Source: an uncultured Lachnospiraceae bacterium (GTDB lineage Bacteria > Bacillota > Clostridia > Lachnospirales > Lachnospiraceae). Taken from it: a DNA stretch of 64,000 nt. The notes under the pieces were generated by a model, which had not been told where the DNA came from, did not search any database, and saw only the letters and a program-made list of their open reading frames with translations. The DNA lies in assembly GCA_910584725.1 (NCBI GenBank), contig CAJUBE010000024.1, positions 1 through 64,000 of the forward strand, read 5' to 3'. Each line of letters begins with the position of its first letter. The first letter of the stretch is position 1. Made by a program: the position numbers and the translations under genes. Positions 27,950 through 38,707 of this stretch are shown one piece after another.

Positions 27950-28342
27950 TCACTTATTCTTATTTTGAGGATGCAGAACGTCAAACGCGAACTCTCCTAA
28001 TACCGTTTTTATCAGTTTATCTTTTAATGCAATAAGCCGCTTTTTATAATCAACTTTTTTAAATTGTGGTTGATAGCAAAGAACAAAATAAGTAACGGTA
28101 ACTATCATTTGCAGTACAGAAAGCAATAAACAACGCATGGAAAACGGATAAACAAATAGGAACAGTGCTGCTTTTGTGAATATACACGCCCAGCCGATAC
28201 AGATCGGAATCAACTTTATCCTATACTGCATACCAAAGCTCATCAAAAATGATAAGCAAATAGTGACTTCAATCATGATTCCATCGAAAGAATGTTTTTC
28301 GCAACATGCAGCAAAGAGTAAGCATATCATACATGCTATCAT
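27950..28342 (-). CDS. Membrane protein, unknown function
   Basis: A 130-residue protein with about four hydrophobic helices in the first 90 residues and a basic C-terminal tail (KKVDYKKRLIALKDKLIK). Its start lies 2 nt after the stop of the upstream UbiA-like gene, so translation is probably coupled. I recognise no family. It may be an accessory subunit of the upstream enzyme; this is inferred from spacing alone. Confidence 0.6.
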   Translation of the reverse strand: MIACMICLLFAACCEKHSFDGIMIEVTICLSFLMSFGMQYRIKLIPICIGWACIFTKAALFLFVYPFSMRCLLLSVLQMIVTVTYFVLCYQPQFKKVDYKKRLIALKDKLIKTVLGEFAFDVLHPQNKNK

Positions 28343-28344
28343 TG

Positions 28345-29967
28345 TTATATTCCATGGGTCGCACCACTTGCTTTCTTCACGCAGGGCAGAGCTTTACCAT
28401 TTACAGGGTGGTCTTTCGCTAACTGATATCTTTTCATAATAAGAGACTGGAGAGCCAGAAAATGTTTTTTTCTGTATGACGGCGGAAAATGTTTTTCTTT
28501 CTCTTCAGTTTTATTGTTTTCAGCCGTTTCAGCTGCGCTTATTCTCTGAATCACTTCACTGGTCCAAGGAAGGATCGCAGCAAAGGCGCCATATGCCCAT
28601 AGCGCCGGAAAAATCATTACCGTACTAAATGATATGGATTTTAGAGGAACCAGCAAAAAGAATCCGACAAAAAAGCGTAACGGATATCCTGCTCCTACCC
28701 AAAAGAATATTAAACGTGTTTGTCCCTTTGCTCTGGCAATTTCATAGCATATGGTCGAGAACAGCAAGAATGCCAGACCGACTAGCAGAACAAATCGTAT
28801 CTCGCCTCCCCATATTATAGTTATCGTTACACTGGCTACTATTTTCATTAATGCGACAATTGAGGATAGTATGATAGCGTCCTCCGGTGTCTTACAGGCG
28901 TCCAAAGGAAGCCTGTTTGTCTTTCCGGCTTCTTTGTCTTCCTCTATTCCGCGTATGTCATTGATCTGATATCTCGCCTGATAAGCCAAAAAGTCAAAAA
29001 CAAACCACGCAAAAACCAGTTTTAGCCAACACATCGGCGACGGCAGCCCGTTTAGCAAATCTCCCAAACACGTTAAAGCGGGTATCCCGCTCATAAAGAG
29101 GGAGCCATATATAAATCCCAGACAGATTAAAAGAGGTTTTTGCAAATCCTGCTTTTTCGGATAAAACAAATAGGAAAGCATCGGTTTAAAGGAAGAGTCT
29201 GTTTCATATTGATGCGATCCCATTCCCGCGGCTCTTTTTGCTTGATTGTCGCGTGCCATATTCCATGCAAATTGTGACATTTTTTTTGCGCGAATGGAAA
29301 CCAAAAAGAATAGTGCTATTACTAGAATCGCCATAAAAATAAAAATATAGGCAATAATCCAATCAAAAATTGTCTTTGGTAAAATTATAATAAATAACGA
29401 TATCACCATGGCTGCACTAAATATAGAGGCAAAGGCGGTTGCAACTGAATAGAAAACAAAAACCAGAGCAGTGTGAGCAGATTTGATATGACGAGGAGTT
29501 CTTGTTATTATAGGAGCAATGCAGGAGTTCCAGTGAAGAAACGAACCGTCCTCTTTATCATCCGATGTATCAGAAATTAACTTATGTAGTCGGTCTTCTA
29601 AATTCTGAATGTAATAATACCTTGAAACATTGTGTACACCCAGTACAAAAACATAAGAGAAAGCCGTACAGAAAATGATGAAACTAAACAAAAACATGAA
29701 TCGCGCATAAGTAACATACGGGCTTATCATATTAATAAACTCAGCGATACCGTCGGTCGTGTTCGCTCCTATTTCCGACAAAAAATCAATAGGCGCATTT
29801 GGTGAGTCTTTACCAAAATAAGAACCTCCCAGCAAAACACCCAATACTGCTCCGGCAACAGAAATCACCTGTAATATCTGATTCTGTGTATTCCGCTCAT
29901 CTTCCCGGCACTCACCTAATTCGGAAATCAATTCATTGATTCTCGCTCCATCGTCCTTTGCATTCAT
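28345..29967 (-). CDS. Membrane protein with UbiA-like prenyltransferase region
   Basis: A 540-residue polytopic protein. The N-terminal part (about 1-240) has roughly four to five helices with no family I recognise. The C-terminal part (about 270-480) has further helices and the motif YQINDIRGIEEDKEAGKTNRLP region, whose NDxxxxxxDxxxxxxxRLP spacing resembles the first Asp-rich motif of UbiA prenyltransferases such as decaprenyl-phosphate phosphoribosyltransferases. A clear second Asp-rich motif is not seen, so activity is uncertain. The fusion of an extra membrane half to a UbiA-like half is unusual. It is co-transcribed with the 130-residue membrane protein. Confidence 0.6.
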   Translation of the reverse strand: MNAKDDGARINELISELGECREDERNTQNQILQVISVAGAVLGVLLGGSYFGKDSPNAPIDFLSEIGANTTDGIAEFINMISPYVTYARFMFLFSFIIFCTAFSYVFVLGVHNVSRYYYIQNLEDRLHKLISDTSDDKEDGSFLHWNSCIAPIITRTPRHIKSAHTALVFVFYSVATAFASIFSAAMVISLFIIILPKTIFDWIIAYIFIFMAILVIALFFLVSIRAKKMSQFAWNMARDNQAKRAAGMGSHQYETDSSFKPMLSYLFYPKKQDLQKPLLICLGFIYGSLFMSGIPALTCLGDLLNGLPSPMCWLKLVFAWFVFDFLAYQARYQINDIRGIEEDKEAGKTNRLPLDACKTPEDAIILSSIVALMKIVASVTITIIWGGEIRFVLLVGLAFLLFSTICYEIARAKGQTRLIFFWVGAGYPLRFFVGFFLLVPLKSISFSTVMIFPALWAYGAFAAILPWTSEVIQRISAAETAENNKTEEKEKHFPPSYRKKHFLALQSLIMKRYQLAKDHPVNGKALPCVKKASGATHGI

Positions 29968-30035
29968 ATAAAATTCCCCCTGTAAATAATTATAGCACTT
30001 TGGGCATTTTAAGCGAAATATATCATTAGAATGTA

Positions 30036-30080
30036 GTAGAAAAAGACGGCAGGATCTCTCCCGCCGCCTTTCTCTTATTT
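30036..30080 (-). terminator. Terminator of the giant surface-like gene
   Basis: On the minus strand GGCGGCGGGA-gaga-TCCTGCCGTC forms a stem with one G-U pair and one mismatch, followed by TTTTTC. It lies about 40 bp after the stop codon at 30118. Confidence 0.75.
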
Positions 30081-30117
30081 TTTGTCTGCCAAATCAAAGC
30101 TTGCCGCTCCCCCTATA

Positions 30118-33100
30118 TTACGGAGCAGGTGTCGCCGCTTTCTTTGTCAGCTCAATGGTATAAACTTTTGTTCTGTCTGTCACTGTTATCTCGGTCGCAT
30201 CGCTGTTATAGAGCTTCTTCAAATTCTTCGACGCTCTGAGGTAGAGAGTGATCTTGCTGTCCTCTGCACCATATGCCGCATTCGCTGCAACATTCAGAGT
30301 CACAGTTCCGTCAGGATTGGTTGTCAGCGTTACGCCCGTGGGTACTGTAGCCGCCGGAATATCATCCAGTGTCGGATTATCGACTCCGGGTATTGTCAAG
30401 CCTGTCGTATCCGCCTGTGACACCAGAGCAAAGGTCACCTTCTTGTCATCATCCGTGAGCTGTGTGCCTGTCACCTCTGCCTTGAATTTGAAGCTCTTTG
30501 CACCGTCCACATTTGCCACTTCCACTTTAGAGGTTAAATCAAGGACTGACGGTGTCTCCCCGCTGATATCCTGTCCTGTCACGTTCATCTTGGTAAATGT
30601 CTTAGCAGTCACGGCTGTATTACTGCAATCCACTTCCAGATCCTTCATGCCTTTCTGAGCGAGAATCAGCGTAAAGGATACAGAACCGTTGGTGCTGCCT
30701 GTAGGAATCTTGAAGTCTACGTCTACCTCAGCCTTTGTATCCGCAGCCGTCGGCTTACTCGGATGATCGCTTGCAGAAGCATTCGTTAATTCAACCTTCT
30801 TAAAGCCCTTCACGGTGATATCCGGATTCTTGATCGCTGCCTTCGCCGCATTCTCAATCGCTGTCTTGAGCGCTGTCTCCACACCGGTCTTGCTTCCGTC
30901 TGCACCTAACGCTTTCGAAATGATTGCGTTGTAGTCCACGCCTTCTTCTGTGCTCGCGTCATACTCAGCCAGTGCTGTCTTTACGGCAGCCGAAGCATTG
31001 CTCAAAGTACCTAACGCATCAAAGTTTACGCTGATTGTTGCCAATGCCGGATCATTGTCTTCTTCATCTCTATCATAATTAGTGATGTCATTTCTGTCTC
31101 TGACCTTAATCTTAGCATTGAGCATTCCCTCAGTCTTCGCTGTCGCTTTCTTCAAGCTAAATCTTGTCACAGAGAGACTCAGGTTTGCAGGAATCTTAAC
31201 TGCATCGTCGCCGGTTGTCAGCGCTTTCTTCGCATCCGCCAGCAATTTCTCAGGTGTGTAGTCGTTACCGAGCTGCTCTAAGTCATCCGCACCCAGATTT
31301 CCAATCATTGTTGCCAATGCGCTTGCGGTCGCATCATAAACATCGCCCTTCGTGAAGGTATACTCCTTCTCGTAGTCGCCTTCTGCCTTCGTTGCCGCTT
31401 TCTGCACGCGTACTGTCGCCTTATATCCGGCGGGTGTCTTGTCAGTTGCAGCTACGTCTTCCAGCTCGATTGCTCTACTGCATACCGCCGCCTGCACATC
31501 CTTCGGAAGTGCATTTTCAAGCACGGCATTGATACGTTCTTCGAGATCAGCTTTCATCTCGTCCGCGTCCGCAAAGAGCAGGTCATCTTCCATGCCGCTA
31601 ATCGTATCTTCCAAATTCTTCGCCGTTTCAACTGCCTTTTCAAAGGTCATCGGATTCGGCAGAGTTACCTTTAAGGTCACGGTCTCCGGCGCTACTGCGG
31701 TATCGGCAAACGTAAACGTTACAGGTACATCCACAGCCTTGCCGAACTTGAACTTGCCGCTCTTCGCTGCATTTGCCTCGATGAGTTTATCTCTCTTCAC
31801 GGTGAGGGTTACCTTGCCTGTCGCCGCCGTGTAAGCTGCGGACACAATGTCCTTGCCCTCGTAATCTTTATCCTTCACGGTTGCAGGAACTGTCGCTGCC
31901 GCGATGGTCGTGCCTTCGATTGCGCTCTTCACAGGGATATCCAGCGTATAGGTATTTGCCGCTGCCGTTGTGAAGTTATCCGCCGTAATCTTAAATGCCT
32001 TGCCGGTTACGGCTACTTTGTTCTTGGTTGCGTCACCCTTGCCGCTCACCTTGATGGTCGCGGTTACGGCAGCGCCATTACTCTGCGCAAGCGCCTTCAC
32101 GTCTGCGCCGGTCATGGTTGCGTAGCCGGAATTTGCCGCAAGTACCTTAAGCATTACCTTATAGGTGCCCGCTGTCGCAAATTTCACTTTAATGCTCTCG
32201 CCGTCTGCTTCCACACCGTTTCCTGCCGTTACAAGTGTCGCGCCGCTCTTGTCGTCAGTTGCAATGACTGCCGCTGCAAGCTTGATCGGCTTCGTGCTCT
32301 TCGCTGTCTCAAAGATCTGCACGGTAGCGTCCGCACCTTCGTAAACGGAAGTCTCAACAGTCTTAGCCGCATACTTCGCGCCCTTGAAGGTCACGGTGAT
32401 CTTCATATCCTTGGTTATGAGGTCATTATTACCATCATGACTGGTAACTGTCACATAACCCTCGCAGTCAGCCTTCGCTGCCTTCTTGGTCTCCGCTGCG
32501 CTGCCGGTGATGTAGTTGATCTGCTCCTGCGTAAGTCCGGGCTTAAGTCCCAGTGTGTAGCCGGTCACATCACCGTCATCATTCTTTACTTCTTTTACTT
32601 CAAAGTACGTCGTGAACGCATTTACCTTACGTGTCTTCGGGTCAATCTTGTTCATTGCGTAGTTCTTGTTGCCCTGCGCGTCTACGGTAGGCGCGTTGCT
32701 CAGCGTCCAATAATAATCCGTGACAATATTCTTGTTGCTTGCAAGGTCAACAGGCGCAGTTGCGCCGGCATCCAGCGTGTACTTACCCTTCACGGTCAGG
32801 CTGTTCTTAGCCGCCTTGCCGGGTACTTTGATCTTCACGTTCACGCCCTTCGCTTCCGGCGCAAACTTACCTTCGCTGTAAGTACCCACGGTAGCAATCA
32901 GGGTGTAGGTGCCGGGAACGATATCAAAGGTGTCATAACCCTCTACATCAAAGTCTAATTTAAATTTGCCGTTGTCGTCGATCTGTACGATCTTGGTAAC
33001 GTCACGATTCAAGAAGTAGCTGCTTGCCCTGCTCCACTCATACCAATCGTTTACAGCCTTCGTCTTGGTGTAATCGGGGGTCACGAGTACATACTGGCGG

Positions 33101-36100
33101 GCATGGTTCTTCGGCGTGTACTTCTTATCCTTGGAGGTCACCTGGAACGCAACCTTTACATCTTCGCCTTCCCGTGATGCCGTCACATCCGCCGCTGTCA
33201 GGCTGCCGATCTGCTTAATGCCGGGCGCTTTTGCCTTTGCATCCGCAGCGGGCTCCTGTGTGATGGTGTACTCCGTCTTGTTCTTCTTGTCGGTCTTATC
33301 CGCAATCGTGACGGTCGCCTTGGTGGATGTCATAACGATATCCATACTGTAGCCATTGAGCTTTCTTACAATCTTTGCGCCCTTAACGGTCACGTTGATG
33401 TTTGTATAGTTCAATCCGTGGCAATCCGTGTAAAAATCGTCCCACATCTCAGCCACAGGCACGAGTCTGAACTTCTCGCCGATCGCACCGTCGTAGGTGT
33501 GGTTTAACTCTCTGGCATCATAGTGTGTATTGTTGCTGTCAAACATCTCAAGTCCGAATTTCTCGAAGCCCTTGAGGTTTACTTTGATTGACTTTTTGCT
33601 CTTAGAGCCGTCGGCAGCAGATACCGTGAGCTGCACGGGCTTTGCGTTCGGCTTGATGAAATTGAGCCTGCCATAGTCTGTACCTACGCCTAAAGCTGCC
33701 TTTGCGCTGGAAGCATAGCTTACGCCATACACAAAATCATCATCCGTGTACACGCGCTTCGTTCCTGCTGTGGACTTTAAGGCTCTTATATATAAATTCT
33801 TCTCATATAAATCATCGCCGTCATAGGTATAGAAATCTTCCGCATTCAAGGTGCCGCCGTCTCTTGCAATTACCTTGTAGCTGCCGCCATAGATATCTTC
33901 TACGACTACCACATCATTGAGGGTCTGCGGTTCGCCGGTAATATCAATAGTTACGGTTTTTCTTTTCGTATTACCCTCATAGTCAGCCGCTTTCGCAACT
34001 ACAGAGAAGGTGCCGCCGTTTGCAACATTATACTTTGCGTCTACGGATACCTGACCGTTCTTCGCGTTCACCTTTACTTTGGAAGCAACCTCCGGGTTCA
34101 AGGAATAACCGTCTTCACCGGGTAACTTACCGGCTGCATCACCCATCGCGTAGGTCAGGGTCTTCTTCTTCGGCGCCTGATCTTTAGAACCCCAGTTCAA
34201 AATAGGGGTGAGCTTCAGGGATGCCTTGCCGGATTTCTTATAGATGGTTCTGTAATCGCCGCTTACAAAGTCAATGTCTTCGATACCGTTTGCCACAGTA
34301 ATCTTAACAATGGCGGAAGCTGCGTATGCGCCGTCGGGAGAAACTGCGGTCACCTTCAGGCCCACGTTCTTCGGCTGATTCTTGGCAGCGGTAGCCCCGC
34401 CATCATAACCGATTCTGACATTGCCATTTGCATCTACCGTTGCTCCCCATACATCATCATAGGATGCGACACCGTCTGCATCTGCATCATCGCTTGCTGT
34501 GCCCAGAAGCACGCCTGTCTTGGTGTCAACAAACTGTACATAAGGCACCAGCGTGTAACCGGTCTTCTTATCGAAGATTGCCTGTGTCTGCGCCTTATAG
34601 TTCTTGTCAAGCGTCTGCCCTGTGTAAACGGTAACGGACGCAGGCTTCATGGTGAGCTTTGTCTCATAGAGAGGGTCTCTCGTGGAAATCTTCTTAAGCT
34701 CTGCGACCGCCTTGTCACCGCCCATTGCAAGGGTAATGGGATTCGCTGCCGCTTCCGCCTTCACCGCTGCCTGCCAGTCTGCCGGCGCTGCGGTCTGTGC
34801 GGTGGTCTGCACCAGCTCTACCTTTAAGGAATAATCCTTTGCGGAGCCGAGTGTAGCCGAATCGTTTACGTTATCTGCGGTGTTATCTACTGTAATTACT
34901 GCAATCTGGCTGTTCTTGCCCCAAGCGGCCTTCTCGATGTACTGTACTGCATCTACGCCGGTGGGAAGGGAGCCTTCTTTGGGCGTGACTTCTACTTTAT
35001 AAAATACTTTGTTGACGGATTTAGGCGCCACAACCTTGTCGGAAGTGGAAAGCTCTACTTTCAGGGTCTTAGGAGTGCCTGCCGCTTCCTTCACAACGGG
35101 CTTCTGACCCACTATGGAAGGATTCGTGGTGTTCACGGTGATCGCATCCGCCATCAGGCAGAGTTTATCTGTCGCTGCTGTGTCGCTTGCCGCCGCTGTT
35201 CTCTTCGCCTTATCATAGAATCTGATCACAGCCGCTGCCGCCTTGCCCTCTGTGGCAGGCTTTGCCGTGATGGTCAGTTTGCCGTCAGCATACTCCGCCT
35301 TTACAGCGTCGTTCTCCGTCACAGGAGCTGCCGCAGCCGCATCGTCAGCTTTCGCTACGATTTCCATACCGATGTTGCTCTCCGCGTACTTCAGACGTCC
35401 GTCCTTCGCGCTCACGGTAAATTCAGCAGGCTCGCCGTCCGCCATAACGGACACGGTGGTAACGTTCTTATTCTTTGCATCCTTAACTTCCAGTGCGGAA
35501 GCTGCCTTTTCCTGCTTAATCTGCACGGAAGCTTCCACCTTCTTCGTAGTCTTGGAAGCCAAATCCACGCGCAGTACACCCGTGTCATCCGCGCTGATCG
35601 CGCTGATGGTCGCTACATTAGTTGCTACCGACGCCGTGGTGGCTGCAATTTCATTGCCGTCATAAACCTTTGCGTACAGAATATCTTCTGCATTGTCAGC
35701 CTCAGTCGCATCGCCTTTGAACAGGCTTACTTTGATGTTTGTGCTGCCTGCAGGGATGACATATACGCCGTCATCGCCCTGTTCCGCGTCGTCTGTGCCT
35801 ACCTGTACCGTCGCCGCGAAAACGCTCTTTAACGCTGCGTTCACAACAACGTCATCGGTCATGGTTACCTCAAAGGTCACAACACCTTTGTCTTCGCCTA
35901 CCTCGACCGCCTCTTCCTCGCCGTCATCGCCAACTACCTTGTTTACGCTGACAAACTCGGTGCCTATGGGAGCCACGAGCTTCACATTGGCTTTCTGTCC
36001 GGCGGTGAGGGAGCTGTCTGTAAATTCTCTGTCATTTACATAAATCTCGCCGCCAAACGTTTCTTCCGCACCGTTATCGGTCTTACTGTTTACGGTCAGG

Positions 36101-38460
36101 GTATGTGTGCCCTTGGAGATTACGATGGTATCATCAATCTCACCGGAGGCTACTGCCAGTTCGCTTATCGGAATCTCCGCCACATAAATGCCTTCCGCTT
36201 CGCCAGCCTTTACAGTCGCTGTTTTGTCGTTCGTCTCATCATACGATACAGCAGGCTCCACGTCGGAAGTGATCGTCAAAGTAAGGATCGTCGCTTCCTC
36301 GGAAATCCAGTAGGTATCACCGACTGACTTTGTAATGCCGTCACCGCTCACTACAAAATCCGCGTCCTCGGACTCGATCTCTACATAACCGGTTTTGCCG
36401 CCGGAAATCTCGGTCTCAACCGTTATGACTACGTTTTCCTTGGTGTACTCCGCCTTGTTGTCGGTCAGGTCGCTTGTATCAATTGTCGCAGCAGTCGCGC
36501 CGTCAGAAAACTTCGCGGTTGTGTCTGTCTTCCAATCGGCATCCGTGTATGTGCTGTCCTTAAATTTGAACGCTGCCGCGAAGTATGCACTAACATCGCC
36601 GTCCTGCTCTACAACCAGCTCCTCATCTTCTACTGCGATGGTCGCTTTTACCTTTTTCGCCTCTACGCCTTCAGTCGCTGTTGTCGTAAGAGCGTATACC
36701 TTATCATAGGACACCTTTACAACCGTCTTGTCGCTTGTGCCGTTAGCGCTGAAATCCGTACCGTTTTTCAGGCTGTAGCCGGCATCCGGCTTCACGCCGA
36801 TGGTGATGTCGTCCATTTTTGCCGTGTAAGAGTCTTCTAATTCATCAAATGTGTTGCTATCGTTCTTCTTACCTACGGTTACGTTTTTCAGACCGTCGCC
36901 TGTAAAGCTGATCTTGTGAACGCCGGCCGCGGTCTCATTGACCTCTGTCTCAACCTTCACGGTCAGGGTCAAATTGCCCGTAAAGTTTGCCGCCGTAATG
37001 GTGGACAGGTCGATCTGGTAGTGTGCGGCTACAGCGTCATCGCCGGTCGTTGCCGCTACAGCTTTCGCCTCAAGAACCTGTACCTCTTTGTCATCCTTAT
37101 CTGTCAGAACAGCCGTGACAGGCTTGTCGCCTTTCAGCTTCAGGCCTGCGCCTGCATCGGGTGTTACCGTGAATGCAAGAACGGGCTTTTTCGTAGCCTG
37201 TGTTGTCCCGATGTTTGTATAGTTGTCCTCGGTGATGGCATCTATGCCATCGGGAAGTTTGAAAGCATTGTTATCTACGGTGATATACGTCACCGCAGTA
37301 TTGGTAGCGCTGTCTGCAGGTGTTACCGTCCCTGCTGTCCACGCATTAGCCTCACCGGGATTCGCCAAAGTCAAAGTGTGAGCTGCCTCAGACGCACCCA
37401 GCGTAACAGCGATTTCATTGTCGTCCGCTTTATCAAAGCCGTCCAGCTCGGAGGGATTAAAGGTAAAGAGGTCATATGTTTTCGCATCCTCTCCTGTGCC
37501 GACAGTCTTTGTGCCGGAAGAGTATACCGGTTTCTCATCTCCGTTACCGGCCTTTACCTTGATATTTCTATATTTCCCTGTAAGCCCGGACACAGCCAGC
37601 GTCACATCCGCTGTCGAAGCCGCATAGGTAAGCTTCTGTTCTCTCTGATCTGTGATCGCCTTGTCGGTGTCGGGTGTGCCGTCAGTCTTTACCAGACAAA
37701 CCGTATTGTCGTTTGCCGCCGCGCTCAGTTTCACCGTGCTCTTTGTGGCAACCGCAACAATCTCGATGGTGATGTTCCCGGAATAACCGGCGGGTGTCGG
37801 ATTTTCTCCCGTCGCTTCGGGTACGTTGGTAGGAACCGTGTATGCACCGTCGCTGCCTGCCGTGGCTGTACCTGTCGCATCGGCCTGCATGTCGCCGCTC
37901 TTTGCGATTGTGTATTTTACCGCAAGACCGTCCTCTTTCCAGCCGTCCTCCATATCCAGAAGGAACTTAACAGGTCTTTTGCCGCCCAGCGCTTTCGAAT
38001 CGTCCGCGGATGTACCGTCGATAAAGGTAACCTCAGCCGCCTTTTCGCTGCCGGTCAGCTCCCGATCAGCCGCCGCGCCGCCTTCTGTAGTTGCCGGCGT
38101 ACCATCCTTCTCGTACTGCTTCACCGCAATTGTGACAGCAGTAGGCGTTACCGCGTTGATGGAACTGTCATTTACAGTAACCGTGTCAGACGCTTCGTCC
38201 GCATCATCAGCCACTTCCTCCTCCGCAGGTTTGTTCTCATCTGTAAGCTCCTCGTCAGAACCTGCATTGGGGTCGTCAACTGCGGGCTGATCTTTGCTCT
38301 CCGGGTCGTCAGACTCATTCTGATCCCCGTCCGGGTTTTCAATATCGGTCGTTATGTCATCATCCGTATTGTCCCCCGTCTCGTCCCCTTCATTTTCATT
38401 CTGCTCGTTGTTCGTGGTGTCAGAATCGCCCGAATTATCGGTATCATCTGCATCCTTCAC
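30118..38460 (-). CDS. Giant Ig-like repeat surface protein, no signal peptide
   Basis: A 2780-codon frame starting at GTG (38458-38460). Residues 1-100 are very rich in Asp, Glu, Asn and Thr; the rest is a long series of beta-rich, Thr/Ala/Lys-rich modules of about 90-120 residues (strands such as YKVMLKVLA, VTLTVKRDKL), like bacterial Ig-like or adhesin stalks. There are only a few cysteines. The end reads TKKAATPAP, with no LPXTG or membrane anchor. Just 11 sense codons without an ATG lie upstream of the GTG in frame, and no signal peptide is encoded, so export from this start is unexplained. A homologue with the same C-terminal tag is at 58874-64000. The gene may be a silent or 5'-exchanged cassette. 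Confidence 0.75.
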   Translation of the reverse strand: MKDADDTDNSGDSDTTNNEQNENEGDETGDNTDDDITTDIENPDGDQNESDDPESKDQPAVDDPNAGSDEELTDENKPAEEEVADDADEASDTVTVNDSSINAVTPTAVTIAVKQYEKDGTPATTEGGAAADRELTGSEKAAEVTFIDGTSADDSKALGGKRPVKFLLDMEDGWKEDGLAVKYTIAKSGDMQADATGTATAGSDGAYTVPTNVPEATGENPTPAGYSGNITIEIVAVATKSTVKLSAAANDNTVCLVKTDGTPDTDKAITDQREQKLTYAASTADVTLAVSGLTGKYRNIKVKAGNGDEKPVYSSGTKTVGTGEDAKTYDLFTFNPSELDGFDKADDNEIAVTLGASEAAHTLTLANPGEANAWTAGTVTPADSATNTAVTYITVDNNAFKLPDGIDAITEDNYTNIGTTQATKKPVLAFTVTPDAGAGLKLKGDKPVTAVLTDKDDKEVQVLEAKAVAATTGDDAVAAHYQIDLSTITAANFTGNLTLTVKVETEVNETAAGVHKISFTGDGLKNVTVGKKNDSNTFDELEDSYTAKMDDITIGVKPDAGYSLKNGTDFSANGTSDKTVVKVSYDKVYALTTTATEGVEAKKVKATIAVEDEELVVEQDGDVSAYFAAAFKFKDSTYTDADWKTDTTAKFSDGATAATIDTSDLTDNKAEYTKENVVITVETEISGGKTGYVEIESEDADFVVSGDGITKSVGDTYWISEEATILTLTITSDVEPAVSYDETNDKTATVKAGEAEGIYVAEIPISELAVASGEIDDTIVISKGTHTLTVNSKTDNGAEETFGGEIYVNDREFTDSSLTAGQKANVKLVAPIGTEFVSVNKVVGDDGEEEAVEVGEDKGVVTFEVTMTDDVVVNAALKSVFAATVQVGTDDAEQGDDGVYVIPAGSTNIKVSLFKGDATEADNAEDILYAKVYDGNEIAATTASVATNVATISAISADDTGVLRVDLASKTTKKVEASVQIKQEKAASALEVKDAKNKNVTTVSVMADGEPAEFTVSAKDGRLKYAESNIGMEIVAKADDAAAAAPVTENDAVKAEYADGKLTITAKPATEGKAAAAVIRFYDKAKRTAAASDTAATDKLCLMADAITVNTTNPSIVGQKPVVKEAAGTPKTLKVELSTSDKVVAPKSVNKVFYKVEVTPKEGSLPTGVDAVQYIEKAAWGKNSQIAVITVDNTADNVNDSATLGSAKDYSLKVELVQTTAQTAAPADWQAAVKAEAAANPITLAMGGDKAVAELKKISTRDPLYETKLTMKPASVTVYTGQTLDKNYKAQTQAIFDKKTGYTLVPYVQFVDTKTGVLLGTASDDADADGVASYDDVWGATVDANGNVRIGYDGGATAAKNQPKNVGLKVTAVSPDGAYAASAIVKITVANGIEDIDFVSGDYRTIYKKSGKASLKLTPILNWGSKDQAPKKKTLTYAMGDAAGKLPGEDGYSLNPEVASKVKVNAKNGQVSVDAKYNVANGGTFSVVAKAADYEGNTKRKTVTIDITGEPQTLNDVVVVEDIYGGSYKVIARDGGTLNAEDFYTYDGDDLYEKNLYIRALKSTAGTKRVYTDDDFVYGVSYASSAKAALGVGTDYGRLNFIKPNAKPVQLTVSAADGSKSKKSIKVNLKGFEKFGLEMFDSNNTHYDARELNHTYDGAIGEKFRLVPVAEMWDDFYTDCHGLNYTNINVTVKGAKIVRKLNGYSMDIVMTSTKATVTIADKTDKKNKTEYTITQEPAADAKAKAPGIKQIGSLTAADVTASREGEDVKVAFQVTSKDKKYTPKNHARQYVLVTPDYTKTKAVNDWYEWSRASSYFLNRDVTKIVQIDDNGKFKLDFDVEGYDTFDIVPGTYTLIATVGTYSEGKFAPEAKGVNVKIKVPGKAAKNSLTVKGKYTLDAGATAPVDLASNKNIVTDYYWTLSNAPTVDAQGNKNYAMNKIDPKTRKVNAFTTYFEVKEVKNDDGDVTGYTLGLKPGLTQEQINYITGSAAETKKAAKADCEGYVTVTSHDGNNDLITKDMKITVTFKGAKYAAKTVETSVYEGADATVQIFETAKSTKPIKLAAAVIATDDKSGATLVTAGNGVEADGESIKVKFATAGTYKVMLKVLAANSGYATMTGADVKALAQSNGAAVTATIKVSGKGDATKNKVAVTGKAFKITADNFTTAAANTYTLDIPVKSAIEGTTIAAATVPATVKDKDYEGKDIVSAAYTAATGKVTLTVKRDKLIEANAAKSGKFKFGKAVDVPVTFTFADTAVAPETVTLKVTLPNPMTFEKAVETAKNLEDTISGMEDDLLFADADEMKADLEERINAVLENALPKDVQAAVCSRAIELEDVAATDKTPAGYKATVRVQKAATKAEGDYEKEYTFTKGDVYDATASALATMIGNLGADDLEQLGNDYTPEKLLADAKKALTTGDDAVKIPANLSLSVTRFSLKKATAKTEGMLNAKIKVRDRNDITNYDRDEEDNDPALATISVNFDALGTLSNASAAVKTALAEYDASTEEGVDYNAIISKALGADGSKTGVETALKTAIENAAKAAIKNPDITVKGFKKVELTNASASDHPSKPTAADTKAEVDVDFKIPTGSTNGSVSFTLILAQKGMKDLEVDCSNTAVTAKTFTKMNVTGQDISGETPSVLDLTSKVEVANVDGAKSFKFKAEVTGTQLTDDDKKVTFALVSQADTTGLTIPGVDNPTLDDIPAATVPTGVTLTTNPDGTVTLNVAANAAYGAEDSKITLYLRASKNLKKLYNSDATEITVTDRTKVYTIELTKKAATPAP

Positions 38461-38596
38461 AACTTGACACGCATAATTATTAAGATTTTCTTAATTTTCC
38501 AGTCCTCAGTGTTTATAAGGATTTGCGGGATTTTTGGCCGGTTTTTGATTCGCAATATTGATCTGTAGAGATCGCAATACCGCCCACCAGTCCCGA
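38461..38596. other. Non-coding junction at the 5' end of the giant gene
   Basis: The acidic coding region stops abruptly at this AT-rich DNA, where a signal peptide would be expected. It contains ATTAAGA-ttt-TCTTAAT (about 38478-38494). No ribosome site or promoter clearly serving the GTG start was found. Confidence 0.5.
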
Positions 38597-38707
38597 TTTG
38601 TCACTAATTTGTAACTAATTAAATTTTTATTAAATCGTAAAACCCGCTTGGACAGTGGAATGGTAACGGTTCCGCTCCTTGAAAATTTGTCGCTAATTTG
38701 TTGCTAA
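38597..38707 (+). repeat. Two pairs of 11-bp-period repeats (TTTGTNNCTAA)
   Basis: Pair one is TTTGTCACTAA (38597-38607) and TTTGTAACTAA (38608-38618). Pair two is TTTGTCGCTAA (38686-38696) and TTTGTTGCTAA (38697-38707). The pairs are 89 bp apart; the matching pairs at 215-315 are 79 bp apart. Both sets lie just upstream of a minus-strand surface-like frame. Confidence 0.7.

Noticed and set aside
36916..38568. 550-codon plus-strand frame antisense to the giant gene
   Set aside because: It lies wholly opposite a repetitive coding frame, has no family features and no ribosome site, and its Cys/Arg-rich composition is typical of a shadow frame.
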